This document shows positions 26,468-39,116 of a DNA stretch of 64,000 nt, in pieces. Under the pieces are notes generated by a model. The model made no database searches. It worked only from the letters and a program-made list of their open reading frames with translations, and had not been told where the DNA came from. Position 1 is the first letter of the stretch, and every line of letters starts with the position of its first letter. The DNA comes from Protonemura montana (taxonomy: Eukaryota; Arthropoda; Insecta; Plecoptera; Nemouridae), in contig OX387611.1 of the NCBI GenBank assembly GCA_947568835.1, forward strand, positions 624,001-688,000. Reading direction: 5' to 3'. The translations under genes and the position numbers were made by a program.

Positions 26468-27406
26468 ACCCTTCCACCGAACTCGAAATCGTCCCGATTG
26501 AGCTGTGAAGGGAGCCGCCGAAAGTTGTGCTGATCTTGTGGAGACATGCTGAGTCCGAAATATCTGTTTGACCCGCCTGCACGAAGGCATGATTTAACAG
26601 CCTTCCCTTGAGGTCGCACCGATTGCCGGCAAATGATGGTATCTCCAGCACCCCAGGTATTTGAGATGTCACTGACTCATCGGACACCAGTGAGTTATGT
26701 ATCAGAGTAGTCTCCCTCAGAAGGTGGGACAAGTAAAATAGAAAGTTTCCTGATCCCTCGGCTAGGCAGACGATAGTTCTACTCCGGCAATTGATTCTTT
26801 CTAGTAGACTCCGAGAGATAAACGTTAGGCATTCTGAGAGCTTCGAAGCTGAGGAGCTCACTCTACAGTACCCCCTCAGGAGGTAATGGATATACTTCGG
26901 GAGATATTGAGTGCATGGGTTGTTTAATTTCTCAGACCACTCTAAAGCGTGATAACTCGGTTTGACCTCTATAGAAGCAATAAGCTTGTTGGCTTCGTAG
27001 GGGATTCCAGAGATCCCTAAGGGTACCAGATCGTCATGACCTTCTTGGACGGGTTTGGGCCAGCCCTTAGAACGCCATTCCTGTACAATCTCCTCAGACG
27101 TCCCTATCGTCACCACTCTACTCATCATCCACCAAGATGACAGCCGTGGTGAGAGCTTTAGTCCACTTCGGTTCGCTGACTCAATGCTTTCTTCCCCGAT
27201 GTAAATGGCCTCTATAGTGTGAATGTCCTCATCAGTGAGATCTGGGGATGACGACTGTGCGGATCTAAGAGCCAATCTGGTTCGTTCGCTGACCATTGCA
27301 ATTGGATCATCCTCTAGGCAATACGGTGTGCATGCAATCAAGCTCGAAACACTGAGGGTAGCCCTGATGAGGGCCTGCTGAATCAAGGGTAAAGCGTTCC
27401 TAGCAC
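26468..27406 (-). pseudogene. Viral L methyltransferase region, copy A
   Basis: The less damaged copy: the SAM-binding LAEGSGNF is readable in one frame with flanking sequence. A frameshift before the 57-bp array separates it from the polymerase frame. Its 5' side is cut by the Harbinger insertion at 27410. Confidence 0.85.
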
Positions 27407-27937
27407 TAAGAGCCGAAATTACAATGTCCGGTTAGCGAGTAGATTTTGTTGCCGTTAGCGTAACCGGGAGGATAGTCAATTTTTTGTGTATTACAATGTC
27501 CAGGTAGTGGCTATCTGGCAGGATAGAATAAGCTAACTGCAGGATTTCTTAACCAGTGCTCTAGGTACCGGTTACCGACTTATCTACCAGGATAAGAATA
27601 AAAGATGGCTGACAGTTCAATTCGTGACTTGGCTAGAGGCATGGTGTAAGGTTATGTTTGTCATTTTGTAATTTGTTTTATGCATCAGGAATAATATTGA
27701 AACAATAGGAACATTTCGTTATTATTGGTGGTTATTATAATTAAGTTTATAATATATATAATGATAATAATACGCTATTATTCCGCAAAATATTGATGTC
27801 TTATGAATTTCTACAGTTTTTAAGATTTCTTTTTGAAACTTTTTGCATTTTATGGCATTCGTCTTATCTCTACAATATATTGCCGCTCCAAAAGCGTGTT
27901 GTAATAGGACTTTAACTCGTTCCAGTCTCCGATTGAA

Positions 27938-28180
27938 ATGGATAATTTGGTTGTGTCCGATTCCGACGGGGAAATTTCGAGCTTGTTTGATTCTGATTTT
28001 GACGACTCTGATAGTGACGACGAAATGATGATGCATATTGCTGCCCGAGGTAGAGTTGCGAAAAATGTAAGACCTAGAGTGAATCACTTCGAGATTTGGA
28101 CTGAAGATGAGTTTTTTATGAGGTTCCGGCTTACGAGACCAACAGTGCTTCATATTTTCATATTTTCATATTTTTTATTT
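27938..28180 (+). pseudogene. Harbinger transposase N-terminal fragment
   Basis: It starts MDNLVVSDSDGEISSLFDSD and continues to VNHFEIWTEDEFFMRFRLTR, typical of PIF/Harbinger transposase N-termini. The catalytic domain is deleted; the frame runs on into AT-rich sequence and ends by 28324. Confidence 0.75.
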
Positions 28181-28293
28181 CATATTTCGGTTCGCTTGTT
28201 CTCTATAATATTACGGTGTTCTTCCACCAAGTCAACCAAAACATTAACTTCTTCGACGTCGAAATTCACTGCGCGCACACGCTTCGACGCCAT
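28180..28293 (-). pseudogene. Harbinger Myb/SANT-like ORF N-terminal fragment
   Basis: Thirty-seven codons beginning MASKRVRAVNFDVEEVNVLV and containing LVEEHRNIIENK, as in the Myb/SANT-like partner protein of Harbinger elements. The reading ends at a stop at the deletion junction. It converges on the transposase fragment. Confidence 0.7.
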
Positions 28294-28558
28294 AATAATA
28301 TATTGGGATGAAACTGACAGCTAGGCAGGCGAGCAGCTGACATAAAAATGTACAATTGCGCATGCGTGGTGTACAGTCGAACCGAAACTTTAAGCATGGC
28401 AGAAGCCACCCGACGGTTAGACTGGCCGGTACGTAGACGGATGATAACTAGCGTTCGTAATTACCGTCAAAAAACTTATCCGGCCGTTAAGCTATCCTGC
28501 CGCTAGCTACCCGCAACAAAATCTACTCGCTAACCGGAGATTGTAATTTCGGCTCTAA

Positions 28559-29460
28559 GAACACTTTCCTCTGATGTTGCTCGGATTCCATAAACTGAAA
28601 GGAATTCCCCCAGCCTTCCGGTCGAGAAAAGGGCTTGTGCAAAACCCTGGTGATGAGGCCGACCTATTCTAAGAGATTGCCTGAGCTGGTGGCTCCCTGC
28701 TTCGGATAGCTCCGTCAAGTAGGTGCCTCTCAAGCGATAAGTTAGGGATACTTTATAGTATTCAAACATAGTCTTCAAGTCGCACGATCTTAATTCATTA
28801 AAATTGAAGTTGAGACGGACTTGTCCACTAGAGGCTGTAACTCGATTATCCATCCTTGCAGTCATATCGGATCCTGATGCTCGGGCACCTTCAGCAAGAA
28901 GCCTTGCATGGACAATTGCCATTTTGTGTGAGATGGGGAGCGTGTCAGTGAACACCCTGTCCAACTCGTCTAATCTCCGATAAGCCGATGCTTTGAGATC
29001 CCCGACACTTACCCCATGACTTGTGGAGGGTGCATTGTAGTCTTCTTCGGTGGTCACTTCATACTCCTCCTCCGGGATTATGGCAGTACAGCCTTGACAC
29101 ACAAACCTAAGTCCGTATGACTTCTCCAATTTCCTGCCCTGATTTTTCATGTGTGATAGGAGTGATAGTACGTAAACAAAGAGTGCTTGGAAGTGTACAG
29201 TAATGTTATGTCCTCCTCTGGATAGATCTGACATGTGTGAAGTGGAGAACTGAACATGTGAGCAAATGGTGATTCTCTCATTGATGGATGCTTCTCCTCC
29301 ATCTCCTGAAGACGATGGTACATTGACCCTCCATACGCTTCTGGTGATATAGCCTGGATTGTTCTCAGTGCCTCCTCCTTATTTTCAGAATCGTCTATTT
29401 TAGACATGATGATGGTATCTATCAAATCTATAAGATTCTTGCTAGCAGATGGCTTTAGCC
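28559..29460 (-). pseudogene. Viral L capping end and connector, copy A
   Basis: It repeats 23333-24240 with few changes, including the same one-base shift before SDLSRGGHN. Similarity to copy B stops abruptly at 29460, inside the capping region, so this is the outer edge of the array. Confidence 0.87.
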
Positions 29461-29480
29461 GCCCGGCGCCTCCACCATTT

Positions 29481-29874
29481 TGTCACGTACCCTTTTGTCT
29501 ACGGTTACATGGGGGTTGGCACTCGCTCTCTCGTGAAAGGGGGTAGTGACTAGGGGATCTATATAAATACCACTTATTCGTGAATAAAAAACTACTTGCC
29601 GTTTATTATGGACCTAAACCTAAACATAGCCATTATCCTAAACTCGACCCAATAACAATAATTACAACAATAGATACTTAACGATTCTCGTCTCACGCTC
29701 TCTCTCTGGTGGTCCGTGTCCTCTCGTCCTGAAGTCTCAGCCTACTCTGTCACAAGTCTCGTCTCGATGTACATAGCCGATGTCCTTTTTAATGCTGACC
29801 AGTGCTGATTTCGGCTAGGCCGGCTACTCTAGCAGGTGACACGAATTCCAATGCCAAATGCCCCATTCGTGACA
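29481..29874 (+). mobile_element. Solo-LTR-like sequence beside the viral element
   Basis: It is bounded by TGTCACG and CGTGACA, with a TATAAATA box near 29561 and AATAAA near 29585, as in a gypsy-type LTR. No matching 4-6-bp target duplication is seen, so the call is tentative. Confidence 0.4.
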
Positions 29875-31535
29875 GTATTGTGGAAACTTTTTTCATTTTA
29901 AAGCGGTCAAGATGGAGGTTGGCAAAATGGCAAAATGGTAGCAAAGGTCTGTTAAATCATACAACATTAATTTTGTTGCTGTCAATATTTCTCCTTTCTT
30001 TAAAATTTGGGCTAAGACCAAAGGAAATTTATATTTAAAAGCCCATTTTAGAGTTTAATAAATAAATGCCAGAAAAAACCGCAATTTACTTTTAAATTAC
30101 AAATCATAAAATTAGTAAAATTATAAAACATACAACAAGTTATTGCAATAATGTATCGTCTCGTGATCCGTGATTCGCTTAAATTGACTAGCTAAACGTT
30201 TGCAAAATATAACTGACTTGGGGAACATCAAATCTTGAGAACGTAGCGCCCGGTAGTAGCCAGAAATTGAAGCTAATGGTGCAAACATTAACAAGCTTGC
30301 CAACCGAACTGTCGGCGTCTCGTGTCATACAGACTTGTTTGAAATTCAAATTAGTATATTATAAAATATATCAGTGCACGTAAAAATAGTTGATGCTTAA
30401 AGTTAATATCATAGTTAAAGCTAAAAGTAATGTTCGAGTTGACAATTACCATATCAACTTCTTAGTAGATTAATTTCTATCAGACACAATTGTGACACAG
30501 TGAGCCTTACCTTCGCACCGAGCAAAGATAGCAGCCAATCACAAACGTTCTTGTCTCCTCGCAAGTGACTCTTTATTCAGTAACGCGCCAAGAAATTGGT
30601 TGCTTTGGTTGCTACAATCAGTCTTACCGGCCGAGCACCTCCGTAAAACCGGCCGCTATTCATTAAAACACCGCGGTCGAAGATTCGGCTCACTAAAGTT
30701 AACTCACTTCAACAACAAGTCGCAGCGGTGGGCAACGCAACCTTTGAGTAAATCTTCCATGTTCAGTTGAATTTCAATCTCTTCCAGATTGTCGAATTCT
30801 GCGTCTGCACTCGCCATGTCATCTGAATAATGACAAGGGCCATTACGACAAGAGTAAGTCATGGGTCATTGACATTAAATATGTTATAAAATTTGTTAAA
30901 TATGTTTAATTTCTTTATTTTTACATTTTTGTGCATTAAATTTGACATGAAGGCAGTGCTCATTGTATTCCACCTGTTCGTGCTATGTATATTTTAAAAG
31001 GTGCAAAAGGACTTTCAATAACATTTTTCTTAGAAATCGGTTTCCTTGTCTGCTTTCCAAGTGTTTCAAGCTTCCGTGAGTATCCACCAGGCCCATCTCC
31101 ACCGAAGTATTTGCCGTCGATTCGTCACGAAATATGCGATTAGGGGTACCAATTTCAAAAACAAAAATTGCTCCGGCGCGATTTGCCGCTATTCGACGAT
31201 TAGTTTCCTGACATTGTTGTTATTCAATCTGGTAGGGTTACGCCTAGGTTATGTCAGAGACAAAGGATAGCTTATGGCCTACATCGCCTTTTTACATGAA
31301 GAAATAAATTCCTTGCCAGGCGATGGTGTCCTATAGCTTTCTGTAAGAATCGGAACCTTTGCTGCGATGCCGTTGAACAATCGGAGCACGGGCACCGGAT
31401 CATCTTATTGAACGCTTAATTTCTCTTCACCAACAGTTGCGATGCTTTCCATGTTTTAAGGGTGGGTTTGTTTTGCTTCTAGGATACCACTGATGTCGAT
31501 TGAAGTGCGAGCTAACGAGATCACAAGGTTGTTCA
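29875..31535. other. Gene-poor stretch
   Basis: AT-rich sequence with no recognised repeat. The only coding hint is the short minus-strand candidate exon at 30708-30817. Confidence 0.5.
30708..30817 (-). CDS. Possible first coding exon, unknown protein
   Basis: On the minus strand ATG opens MASADAEFDNLEEIEIQLNM then EDLLKGCVAHRCDLLL, ending at a GTGAGT donor. Acidic start and clean donor look gene-like, but no partner exon was found and it could be transposon-derived. Confidence 0.25.
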
Positions 31536-31539
31536 CAAT

Positions 31540-32205
31540 ATTAATAATAATAATAATAATAATAAGCATTTTATTTCCAGATTGGTCATTACAAATAACA
31601 TTGGAAAGTCACACAATATTTACAATCTCGTTATTAATAAACTCATTAACAGAATAAAAGCAGTTGCCCATTAAATAGTTTTTCAGTCTGCTTGAAAAAT
31701 CTTTATCGTTACTTTTACATTTTATATCCATTGGTAAATGATTAAATAATTTCACACCACATGCAATAGGTCCTTTACTGTAATTTATTGTTGTTAAGTC
31801 ATATAAGTTAATCTTTGCCCTTAATGTATAATCGTGGTGTTTATCATTACTTTCTTTGGTTAAATACTTATTATTAATAACATACATCACAATAGTAAAA
31901 ATATATAAGCATGGTAATGTCATAATTCCATATTTTTTAAAAAGTGGCTTAGTCGAATCTTTAAAATACACTCCTGGATTTGTCGGCTCATAGCTTGCAT
32001 TAGCCAGGTATTTGATGGCCCTCTTCTGTAGTCGAAACAATTTAATAATGTGTGGTGAATGACCCCACAAGACTATACCATATAGGAGATTGGAATGGAC
32101 ATATGCAAAATAAACAAGTTTTGCTGTGCTGAAGTTACATAATTTTAAAATCCTTTTAACTAAATAGCACCCTGACGATATTTTCTGTGCATATATTGCT
32201 GTCAA
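31540..32205 (-). mobile_element. 3' end of a jockey-superfamily-like LINE
   Basis: About 198 codons on the minus strand contain LLYGIVLWGHSPHIIKLF, RLQKRAIKYLANASY and a C-terminal CGVKLFNHLPMDIK block, as at the C-terminus of non-LTR reverse transcriptases of L2/Daphne/Crack type. A TTA/AAT microsatellite tail follows at 31541-31563. The 5' portion is truncated. Confidence 0.8.
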
Positions 32206-35200
32206 GAGACCTGAAATCCGTAATGGAGCAAGTCATCTTTATGACTGGCAATACTTGCGATTGCAATTCAGGCAATAGACTATGGAACTGCAATCCTCTA
32301 TAGGTGACTCTTTATGCTATTCCTGACTATTCTGTCTGTAATTTCTGTCTGCTGAAGTTTTCAACTGCCTTCCTATAAGACTTAATGTTGAATCGTTTTG
32401 CTGACATAGTTGCTGGCTGACAAGCTTCAGATTGCAGCTTCATCTGGGTGAACTGTTCATATTTTGCCCAATTTAAGCAATATTGATAGATATTGTATAC
32501 AATTATTTTTGATCCAGCTTTGTTTCTCTACTGTGGTTGGTGGTTACCCTGTTGTTTTATGGGCACTGAGCCCAATACCAATATCGTTTCAATCATTTTT
32601 GCAGCACCAGAACCCAGTCAAACAGCTGGCATGAAACCTGGCTTGGAAAACCTACTCCAGACTGAGAATGAGTTCATAAAAAAACTCAAAAATGTTAAAA
32701 ATAAGCAAACACCCACGCAAACATCACCTCGAGAAGACTTCATCTAGTAGTCACTGTCTATATACTCAGACCCAATCTCTCTCTAAACATCTGTGGTGAG
32801 TCCTCTATAATGAACTCTATTTCAAATCTGTATTTCTATTCATTATTAATAACTCTGAACTATTTTCAATCTGTATTATCTCGGCAACGCTGATGGAACC
32901 TAAAAAGAACCTAAAAAGTAGATGTTTGTCTAATTTTTAGGTTCCTTTTCAGGACTGCAAGTCAATTAAAACATAGCAATACATTTTCACACAACCCCAT
33001 CTACACACGACTGTGAACCACTTCACCAATCCATATATTTGTTTATTTTAAACTGTTTTTTTAGTAGTTTCTTAACATGGTAGCATTTTAGATCTTAGAA
33101 TATATCTTTTAACTTCCTAAAACTATAAACATTCTTTATCACCTGTTTCCAATCACTTAAACCCATTCCACTCATAACTTCTATCTAAAATTCCAATCAC
33201 TTTCCCAATTAGTCTCCCCATTAGTATCCCCATTAGCTTTTATTCATGTCCATTTTACTATTTCTCTCCCAAATAAACAATTTTTTTATGTTTGATTGTT
33301 AGGCCTGGAATTTACTCGATGCAGTTTATGTTTAGGTATTAATTGGTTCTTTGTTTCTGTTCCGGCAAGCCCAGCTCAAGGATGGCTACTAGCACCAGCA
33401 ACACTGCATGCATTAGAGATTCAAGAACCACCAACTCACTTGCTACTGCTATCAATACAACTTAACACAAGGTTAGTTGAAGTTCATACAATTACTCTGA
33501 TGAGAAACCAACGAGAAGCTGTCGATGTCTGAGTCATGAATTCTTTCTTCTAGATTGCTGTCAACGGCTGCTGGAGACCTGCTCTTGTGAAAGACCAACA
33601 ACAGCGACTGTCCCCAAAGTTCCTTCAAAAAAGCGTGTCATGTCTACTGAAGGTGAGCAATTCAGAGCAATGCTAGATATATATATTTTAACAATTGTCA
33701 CTATTGTTTACCTCAATTGAATAAGAATTTCAAGAGCACTCATTTTACAACTAATTCTAGACAAAGACAGTTTGACCACAGATTGACATACACAGATATA
33801 TCACCTTACCCAGCTTTGGCTACGGCACGCTACGGCAAAAAAATACTTGTTACGCGAGCACTGAGGGGCGCTGGCATCGCGATGTATAGTAGCATCAGTT
33901 GAATATTGGGCCACCAGAGTGCAGGGTAATCGGTTTGACCGAGTGGTGGGGCGAGAGTACAGCTTGCTGAACTAAAAAATGGGTACTGGATTTGGCGAAG
34001 TACTTGTCATTGGAAAAGGGATCGTGTTAGTGTTAAAAATTGAAGAAAATTGAGGATTTAGGTGCAGACGTCGGTACACTGCAGCTGAATAAAAAGAAAG
34101 GCGAGTCCATTATCATATTTAAACTATATTTTAATCGCAAGCAGGGACATATGTGTGTTTCCTTCTGAAGGCACTGCAAGCTGACAGTACCTATTTTGTT
34201 TCTATTGCAAATGCTTAATGGGTGGGGAAATAAAAATACATTAACAACAATATATTGTTATATTTCAGGTTTCAATTTGAAGAAACTAGAACAAAAAGTC
34301 AGTCTCATCTAAAGAGATCAAATGAAAATACAAAGCAAGTCCCAATACCAGGGGCGCCGACTACGTGTGTGCCCGAGAGCTCGAGCAACCCTCGAAAACT
34401 CTTTGGATATTCTTAAATCTTTCGATACGAGATTTTTTTCCGTAACTCATCAATAGCTGTCAACATTCCAGGGCTAAAAAGTAAAAGCCATCCGTATGGC
34501 ATGAGTTGCCGTACAGTAAGATGGTTCAAAGAATCTTACAAAATCATTCTGAAAAATATATGACAACAGCTATGCTCGCTCATAATAATATTGACTACGC
34601 GATCGCGAAACTATAAGCTTGGCCAAGGTCAGCGCACCGCATACCCTTTGTAAGACAGCGCCGACAAAGCAATGCGAATACCCCTATTTTTGTAGTTTCC
34701 ACTCTCAGTACATGACCGATCCTTTCGTAACAAGAACGACCAGCAATGATGTCATTAAAGGGGCACAAATCACGTTTTGGTCAGTTTGCAGTTTCAGATT
34801 TACTAATGTCTTAAGGATTTGTAACAGCTGTGAATTGTTTGTTGATTTCCTTTAATAGGGCAGTGTTAAACGCATCCGGGGGAGTAATACGGGACGCGGT
34901 GTGCATTTTCCCGTTCCACACATTTTCTACCGTGGCACAAGGGGAGTGTATCACGTGGGTGTCTAGCTATGCGTCTAGATTTGATTTGGAACAAAACACT
35001 ACTGAATATCTAAGCCGATTTGCGATAAAAATGTTCCGAGAATCGCTAATACCAGAGCCATTTAACTCACAAAACCATCTTATGCTAATAATTGAATTTC
35101 GAAATTTTTTAAAGCACCATTACATTCGGCTTCGAAACCTGATTTCAAATCAGTTCAAATTTTTGTTCTAATGTTGAAACTACCCTCTCTAGCATCAATT

Positions 35201-36150
35201 TACCGAGATCAACCAGCAAGGTTACTGGGCCACCTGCTCAGTCTCGCCAAACCATCGTAATCGCCTGGCGATATTATTATAAAACCCAGCAATGCGGGAA
35301 TTCCAAGAAAATCAACATTGAGATAAGCACCCGCCAAGTCAAAGTACCTATCATTTAATAGATTTTCGAAATTTGAAACAATCCACATTACTTTCCGAAA
35401 TTTTCTATGCGGAAATCTTTTTTGATCGACATCCTAGCCCCAGATTTAGCGATTTGACATAAGTTCTCACCCAACAATTTCAATATGACTTGGTCATGAT
35501 CGTGAATTTATGCAATGAGAGGCTTACAGCGACTTCCAAGCGTGTTTATATAAGCAATATCCACCGAGTCTAACGGGCGGCAATATGGTATCACAATTCA
35601 GTTCAGTAGCAAGCATTTTACTTGCCGAAATAAGCAGCCGACTAGATTTGACCTATCTCGTGTACGATTTATAGCTAAGAAAACTCGTTCATGACATCGC
35701 TCTGAGGTGCATTGTGACAATATTCTTTCTGTACCGAACTGAACTTCTCGGTGCAATAAATTGAACTAATTAACGGTGTAACTAATAATGAAAATATACA
35801 ACAAAGCAGGGAACAAGAAATCACCCTTTATGTACTTAATCCTATTTCTTATTGATTTCTTATTGAACCACGCAGATATTTGATATTTGATATTTTTATT
35901 CAACTTGATATTTTATTGAAACGAATTTGAATTTGATCTAAAAAAAACGATCGCGAACTTCGATCTTCGATCGCGATTGTTTTTTGACGACGATCTTGAT
36001 CTTTTTAAAAGATCGCTTTCAAAACGATCTTCCCCAAATATGGCACCCGAGCATCATTATAATTATTTTCTGGGATGTTTACATTTTTCTTCAATGTTGG
36101 ACTTGCTCGAACTCCGCTGCAGTTATCGCCTGGATACAGTAGGATAGCGG
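32206..36150. other. Gene-poor stretch with unassigned exon-like ORFs
   Basis: Short open stretches with plausible splice sites occur at 32605-32747 (ending SPREDFI then stop), about 33380-33471, and 33554-33650. They do not assemble into one convincing protein and match no family I recognise. Confidence 0.4.
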
Positions 36151-36154
36151 CAGC

Positions 36155-36312
36155 GCTGAGAGCGAATGTGAGCGAAAGGACTTTAGACCGATGACCGAGC
36201 AAGCTTGGAACAGATAGTAAACTTGAGAGGGAGCGAATGTGAGCGAAAGGACTTTAGACCGATGACCGAGCAAGCTTGGAACAGATAGTATACTTGAGAG
36301 GGAGCGAACGTA
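36155..36312 (+). repeat. 71-bp tandem duplication
   Basis: Two complete 71-bp units plus the start of a third, each containing AGCGAATGTGAGCGAAAGGA and GACCGAGCAAGCTTGGAACA. Confidence 0.9.
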
Positions 36313-37331
36313 GCGCCATCCCGTGTCCAGAGGGCAAACTCTTTTAGCTTGTGGGTGAGGGGATTGGCGCGAATCTTGCGGGGCGAAAGCTTTCGCGTAG
36401 CTCCCAATAGCATAGGAGTGGACAATCTGTGTATGTCTATCTGTGGTTTGACCTTAATTTAGTAAACAAATCTTTCTGTATTTACCCATAAGAGTGCCTT
36501 TTCTAGATACTGCCTACAAGAGTGCGTGCCAGGCATGTTTGAACCAGCCTTTAGCCAGTTTTAACCAGACAATGAGCATGCCATGACATTTGCAAAGGGA
36601 TTTTTGAAAAATGAACCAGATATAAGCCCAGCGACACATTTTTTTATCACTAATTTTGTTAAATTTTCTCTTCTAGGCTAGGTTAGATTTATCATCATCC
36701 ACTCATTCACCGACGCATTCACTCATTCTCCTTCAGAGTTGCCAGTCTGGCACAGTTGGCTATCCTGACTTGTCTTAATGTTTCCCTTATTTTGCAGGTT
36801 GGCGTTCCCTCCCCTCTTGGTCGTGAAAGTCGACCCACTGCCCCAGCGGAAGGAGAACTCGACTGGGGAAACATGGATCTACGTTGACTCAAGACCAGCA
36901 GCTTTGTCCACTTCCCGTCCCTCGGGGAGAAAAGCAAGGTTTTTATTTGACAACCATGTTCGATTCTCGGCATCGGAAGAAAAAGGCGTAGTTATATACG
37001 ACAATATAAGCGTTGTTAGGAATTAAACAATCGCAGGATGAGAAGCAAAAGGTCACTGGAACAGAGATCTCTGGAAACTGTCAGCTGACTACTTTCATTG
37101 AATTTTACAAATGAAAGTGACAATATCGACCAAACGGTTGGAAAGCGGTGGTTGTGAAATGTGTTAATCCCACTTCTCTCTTAGCTATCTCGACGCCTTG
37201 ATAACCTCTGCTTTTTTGATCGACCGCGAACTCCCTGCGTCAATGGCGTGACATCTGCATGGCCTTCCAGACCTAAAGTCTAGACAGTCTTTAGTTTAGA
37301 TAGACGATAATTCTGCTGTTTTTTAGCTCCT
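36313..37331. other. No clear gene; SINE-like fragment at 36670
   Basis: CTTCTAGGCTAGGTTAG and CATCATCCACTCATTCAC near 36672 match the tail of the 5S-headed SINE at 305-355. A GC-richer ORF stretch at 36790-37026 has a TTTTGCAG acceptor but no recognisable product. Confidence 0.45.
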
Positions 37332-37433
37332 TGCGTCATCAGACTCTTGATAACCCAGAGTGACCCTAGAGCAACGGCAATAATGAAGCCAAGCGAAAAC
37401 ACCACTGAATTTTAGTGCACAAAAATTTCGGCA
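37332..37433 (+). repeat. Dispersed repeat, copy 1
   Basis: About 100 bp containing GCGTCATCAGACTCTTGATA and AAGCCAAGCGAAAACACCAC, nearly identical to 38767-38870. Confidence 0.85.
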
Positions 37434-38728
37434 GCGATTGTTGTTCTTGCATGATCTAGGTAATGGCTTACGTTTAATTAGTTCTGGCTTTGCATCCATT
37501 ACAGGCAGTTACCTGATTGCTACTTTGCAATCACTATTAAAATATAAGTATATATCCATGTTTCAAATACCAATATCTCTTTTGTTTGCACAGGTACAGG
37601 TTTGAAGGTAAAAAATTCCACTGTCTTCTTTAGACAATTATACAGAGTTAAAGCACATTCAAGTAAATCCCTGAAGTATTTATTATTTCTGACAGTGACA
37701 GCTTATAAAAATATCAGATTTGTTATTACGTATATAATTCGAAAGCCACCTCAACAATCTGACCTTACTTCTGAAATGTTATCAATCATTAAAACAAACA
37801 ACACAATTTGTAAAAACATAGTTTTATATTCAATAATAAATAACATCTACTTTTAACAAATCCACTTTTGCCTGTGAATGCATCTGAAATTAGGTGCCGG
37901 GACACCTCTCACTCTGAGTGCTATTAATGCTCTACACAATTCAAATATATTCACGTTCACCAAAGCGCCTTCCAAGTTCAGTTCTGACTTTGTAAATGGT
38001 TTGAGTGGCACATCACAGGTTAACTTTAAACATTTCCCACCTGATTTTTCACAATCACAGCTGGGACTCTTCCACATTAGGTAAATAAATATAACTTCAA
38101 ATACTGTTTGAATTTAGGTTAGGATTCTTTTTTTAGAGATCAATTTACTTTGACTTGTGCGCTACTCTGAACTTCTTGAAAAAGTACAATTTCAGAAGTT
38201 TATTTTGGCAAGTGGAGATTTAAAATAAAAGTTAGCCATAAGTAAATTATTTTTACCCATAACAGTCCAGTCCTGATCAAGTCTAGTCCGACTCCGTGAT
38301 TTTACAAGATGTTATTAGTTGGAAAGCAGAGTAAACTAGACTTGTTGGGAAACTGGCAAATTGAAGGTTCTGTGTACTTATAACAATCAGAACTGAATCT
38401 AGGAGTTGAATCTAGGCTACTCTGGCTGGTCTGCCATTAAAAATAGGACTTTATTTACTGGCAAGTGTTCGGCTGCAGTCGACCACGTGTGTGAACACGT
38501 GCATTGGAAAGTTGCATCGGAAAACAACCCTTCTTAAGTTAACAAGAGATCACCTGGTGAACTCTGGTCGTCACGTTAAAAGTGGTTCTCAGCTGCTATG
38601 ACGTTAAATGCATGTGAGTGTAGAAAGTCAAGGGTGGCCGGTGATTCCTATGCTAATGAAGTTCAGGGTAGCTAACCATTGTGTTCGGGAATTCGGCCTG
38701 TGTACAGGCTCAGCAAGAATGCAATCTG
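37434..38728. other. No recognised gene
   Basis: ORFs at 37853-38084 are open on both strands (minus strand with several cysteines) but carry no family signature. The rest is AT-rich. Confidence 0.4.
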
Positions 38729-38870
38729 GTATCACGATGTAATCACGAGGATTACATCGTGATACTTGCGTCATCAGACTCTTGATAACCCAGAGTGACC
38801 CTTGAGCAACGGCAATAATGAAGCCAAGCGAAAACACCACTGAATTTGACTGCACAAAAATTGTACTTTG
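38729..38870 (+). repeat. Hairpin plus dispersed repeat, copy 2
   Basis: A 15-bp perfect inverted repeat (TATCACGATGTAATC, 5-base loop, then its complement) at 38729-38763 directly precedes the second copy of the 37332 repeat. Confidence 0.8.
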
Positions 38871-39020
38871 TTGAATTATTCTTAATGAGCAGGGTCTAAT
38901 CTCTAATTAAATGTGCGTTTTTTATGGAAAGCCTATTTGCTATCTGTGACCCGCTTGGCCCGACCCTGAAACCGCAAGTGGGGCTCCAAATCTTCCCCAC
39001 CCATGGCTTGTCTCGGACAG

Positions 39021-39092
39021 AATAAAAACCACCGCGTTAATACCAGAGCGTCAGAGTCATCCGAGCATCACTGTTCACAAACTGCGTTAACT
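39021..39092 (+). promoter_or_regulatory. Promoter and non-coding first exon of the Ig/sushi/protease gene
   Basis: An AATAAAAA TATA-like box at 39021 lies about 30 bp before TCAGAGTCATC at 39051, an arthropod-style initiator. A good donor AACT/GTAAGT at 39093 would join a 40-base leader to the acceptor TTGGTTCCAG at 40380, just upstream of the ATG. Confidence 0.55.
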
Positions 39093-39116
39093 GTAAGTTA
39101 TAAATAATTTATTTTC

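Larger units (their letters stand above)
27410..28555. mobile_element. Non-autonomous PIF/Harbinger element inserted in the viral element
   Basis: Terminal inverted repeats of about 40 bp start GAGCCGAAATTACAATG and end ATTGTAATTTCGGCTC. The target duplication is TAA (27407-27409 and 28556-28558). Removing the insert restores continuity with the undisturbed site at about 23332. It keeps the 5' ends of both Harbinger genes facing each other, with the middle deleted. Confidence 0.93.

Noticed and set aside
25902-27386. 494-codon ORF as an intact viral gene
   Set aside because: It is methyltransferase sequence running out of frame into the 57-bp repeat; shared frameshifts show decay.
33296-33660. 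Small gene with two or three exons
   Set aside because: Splice-like sites exist but no joined frame gives a recognisable or longer protein.
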